Source: Deltaproteobacteria bacterium (GTDB lineage: Bacteria > Bdellovibrionota_C > UBA2361 > SZUA-149 > JADLFC01). Taken from it: a DNA stretch of 41,355 bases. Shown in pieces: positions 39,439 through 41,355 of this stretch (positions are counted from its first letter, which is position 1; each line of letters begins with the position of its first letter). The DNA lies in contig JADLFC010000095.1 in assembly GCA_020845775.1 (NCBI GenBank), forward strand, positions 1 through 41,355, in the 5' to 3' direction. The notes under the pieces were generated by a model. The model was not told the DNA's origin. It made no database searches and saw nothing but the letters and a program-made list of their open reading frames with translations. A program made the translations under genes and the position numbers.

Positions 39439-41355
39439 TGAGCAAAAGTTGTTGTCATAAAACCAACTCACATGAGCAGAACCCCCTTCACAAAGGCGGG
39501 TTAGGCAATGGTACGATTTATACTTGCCCGATGCATCCCGAGGTAGAGCAAATCGGACCGGGAGACTGTCCTAAGTGCGGCATGGCGCTTGAGCCAAAAG
39601 GTGGCGTTTTAGCGGAAGGAAGCGAAATAGAACTAAGAGAAATGACTCGGCGTTTTTTTCTAAGTGCGCTCCTCACTCTGCCCATTTTTTTTCTCGCCAT
39701 GGGCGAAATGGTTTTCGGAAATTTGTTGCCCACCTTTATTTCTTCTCAGCTTTCGTCTTGGCTTCAGCTACTTCTTGCTACTCCCGTAGTACTTTGGGGT
39801 GCTTGGCCTTTTTTTAAACGAGGTTGGAATTCGGTCTTAACCCAGAATCTTAACATGTTTACCTTAATCGCCATGGGAGTGGGCGTAGCTTATACTTATA
39901 GCGCGGTTGCCGTTCTCTTTCCCTACTTTTTGCCCCATGGTTTTTTGGGAGTAGATAATCACGTGCCAATTTATTTTGAAGCTTCTGCCGTCATTGTGAG
40001 CTTGGTCTTACTGGGGCAAGTGCTGGAGCTAAAAGCGCGCGCAAAGACGAGCAGTGCCATACGAAAACTCTTAGAGCTCGCACCACCTAGCGCCACCAGA
40101 ATTAAAGAAGACGGCACCGAGGAAACTGTTCCCCTTGCTGAACTTAAAGTAGGCGAGGTCTTAAGAGTTAAGCCCGGAGATAAGGTTCCCGTAGATGGGA
40201 TTATTCTAGAGGGAAAGACGACCATCGACGAGTCCATGATAACCGGCGAGCCCTTCCCGGCCCAGAAAGGCCTAGAGGCAAAAGTCATCGGCGGAACTAT
40301 TAATGGCACGGGTAGCTTTGTCATGAAGGCAACCAGAGTAGGTGGCGATACCCTTCTTTCGCAAATCATTCACCTGGTAAGCGAGGCGCAAACCTCAAGA
40401 GCCCCAATTCAACGCCTAGCCGACAAGGTTTCGTCCTATTTTGTCCCTGCCGTTATCCTCATAGCGGCTCTAACTTTTGTATCCTGGGCGTTCCTTGGTC
40501 CCGAGCCACGGCTGGCGCTAGCAATTCTAAACAGTGTCGCCGTGCTAATAATTGCTTGCCCTTGTGCGCTGGGCCTTGCCACGCCAATGTCCATTATGGT
40601 GGGAACGGGAAAAGGTGCTAGCATGGGAATTCTTATCAAGGATGCCGCGGCCCTTGAAGCCTTTGAAAAAGTAAACACCCTCGTGGTCGATAAGACGGGA
40701 ACTTTAACGCTAGGAAAGCCAAAGCTTATAAACCTTCATGCGAGCAAGAATTTTAGTCAGGATGAACTCTTAACCTATGCAAGTTCACTCGAGATGGGAA
40801 GCGAACATCCGCTAGCTCAGGCCATTGTTTCCGGAGCAAGAGAACGCGGTGTTAAACTCTTTCCATTTTCGAACTTCGAATCTTTCACCGGAAAAGGAGT
40901 TAAGGGAGAAGTAAATGGACGCACTGTAATTGTTGGAAACAGCAATTTACTTAGCGAAAATAATATAACGCTCGATGAGGTAGCAGAGCGCGCAGAGAGC
41001 CTTCGCCAAGAGGGCCAAACGCTTATGTTTGTTAGCATTGACGGTCGTATCGCTGGCGTCCTCGGCGTTTCGGACCCCATAAAAGACTCGACCAGAGAAG
41101 CGCTAAAACTTCTAAAAGAAGATGGCGTGAGAATCGTCATGCTTACGGGAGATAGCTCCACTACATCTAAGGCCATAGCAAATGCGCTACAGATAGAGGA
41201 ATTTCATGCCGAGGTGCTACCAGAAGATAAAAACCGCATCGTAAAAGAACTGCGCCAGGCGGGCGCTATCGTTGCCATGGCGGGCGATGGAATTAACGAT
41301 GCACCTGCGCTTGCCCAAGCTGACATTGGGATAGCCATGGGAACGGGAACGGACA
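39438..41355 (+). CDS. Copper-type P1B ATPase with N-terminal metal-binding domain (3' partial)
   Basis: Translated from the ATG at 39438, whose first base is the last base of the fabD stop. The window shows 639 residues and ends before the C-terminus. The N-terminal region has CC at 5-6 and a heavy-metal-binding YHS-like domain: YTCPMHPEVEQ ... CPKCGMALEP (29-53), without an HMA CxxC domain. Helices follow, then the actuator TGE (269-271), CPC metal site (374-376), phosphorylated DKTGT (418-422), the HP motif (458-459) and GDGINDAP near the end. CPC and this N-terminal domain indicate Cu(I)/Ag(I) export. No stop occurs before the window end, so it is partial, not broken. Confidence 0.93.
   Translation, partial: MSKSCCHKTNSHEQNPLHKGGLGNGTIYTCPMHPEVEQIGPGDCPKCGMALEPKGGVLAEGSEIELREMTRRFFLSALLTLPIFFLAMGEMVFGNLLPTFISSQLSSWLQLLLATPVVLWGAWPFFKRGWNSVLTQNLNMFTLIAMGVGVAYTYSAVAVLFPYFLPHGFLGVDNHVPIYFEASAVIVSLVLLGQVLELKARAKTSSAIRKLLELAPPSATRIKEDGTEETVPLAELKVGEVLRVKPGDKVPVDGIILEGKTTIDESMITGEPFPAQKGLEAKVIGGTINGTGSFVMKATRVGGDTLLSQIIHLVSEAQTSRAPIQRLADKVSSYFVPAVILIAALTFVSWAFLGPEPRLALAILNSVAVLIIACPCALGLATPMSIMVGTGKGASMGILIKDAAALEAFEKVNTLVVDKTGTLTLGKPKLINLHASKNFSQDELLTYASSLEMGSEHPLAQAIVSGARERGVKLFPFSNFESFTGKGVKGEVNGRTVIVGNSNLLSENNITLDEVAERAESLRQEGQTLMFVSIDGRIAGVLGVSDPIKDSTREALKLLKEDGVRIVMLTGDSSTTSKAIANALQIEEFHAEVLPEDKNRIVKELRQAGAIVAMAGDGINDAPALAQADIGIAMGTGTD

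Noticed and set aside
1-41355. CRISPR arrays, transposases, phage or integrase genes
   Set aside because: None seen. The only repeats are the two hairpin elements, the 12-base triplet, single palindromes and low-complexity batC DNA.

Overview
The window reads as an ordinary chromosomal stretch of a motile Gram-negative bacterium. It carries lipid A and envelope genes (lpxB, msbA, pal, an AsmA-like protein), a flagellin with a sigma-28 type promoter, and a complete Bat (aerotolerance) operon. The mix of scpA-scpB-rluB, clpS-clpA, yggX, queF, a Gfo/Idh gene fused by overlap to lpxB, and an RsbW-like kinase fits a deltaproteobacterial or Bdellovibrionota-like lineage. That placement is inference, because there is no rRNA here. 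I saw no phage, transposase, plasmid or CRISPR signatures. Coding is dense and gene direction switches often, with many tail-to-tail overlaps.

Layout. 1-4.0 kb (+): a divergent glutamine synthetase, then scpA, scpB and rluB (chromosome condensation and rRNA modification). 4.0-6.0 kb (-): glk, mgtC and a Cys-rich secreted protein. 6.2-8.8 kb (+): clpS-clpA, the N-end-rule adaptor and unfoldase. 8.8-12.4 kb: yggX (-), a ureohydrolase (+), flagellin (+), then an RsbW-like ATPase, tRNA-Pro(UGG) and rdgB, all on the minus strand. 12.5-14.6 kb: a DUF4124 protein whose 3' end overlaps a GT39 glycosyltransferase on the other strand. 15-19 kb (+): two divergent sigma-70-like genes, an unknown small ORF and typA in one run. 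19.3-23.8 kb: a DUF4019 protein, then a lipid A block on the minus strand (Gfo/Idh, lpxB, msbA). 24.1-26.5 kb: an AsmA-family protein. 26.5-35.5 kb (-): pal, moxR, DUF58, DUF4381, batA, batB, batC, batD, batE. 35.7-41.4 kb: a zinc-ribbon-like ORF and queF (+), an unknown membrane-anchored ORF and a response-regulator/histidine-kinase hybrid (-), then fabD and a copper-type P1B ATPase cut by the window end (+).

The most interesting non-coding signal is a 126-base intergenic element present twice, at 3127-3252 and 38373-38498. Both copies have the same orientation and length, and each lies just upstream of a plus-strand gene (rluB, fabD). Each folds into three consecutive hairpins. The first stem differs between copies by two compensated base pairs, which suggests the structure is under selection. 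The second interesting zone is 14.97-17.24 kb. A GNRA-capped leader hairpin, two large intergenic hairpins, two divergent sigma-like factors and an unknown ORF translationally coupled to typA lie together there. The two zones may represent an undescribed repeat or regulatory element and an undescribed regulatory locus.
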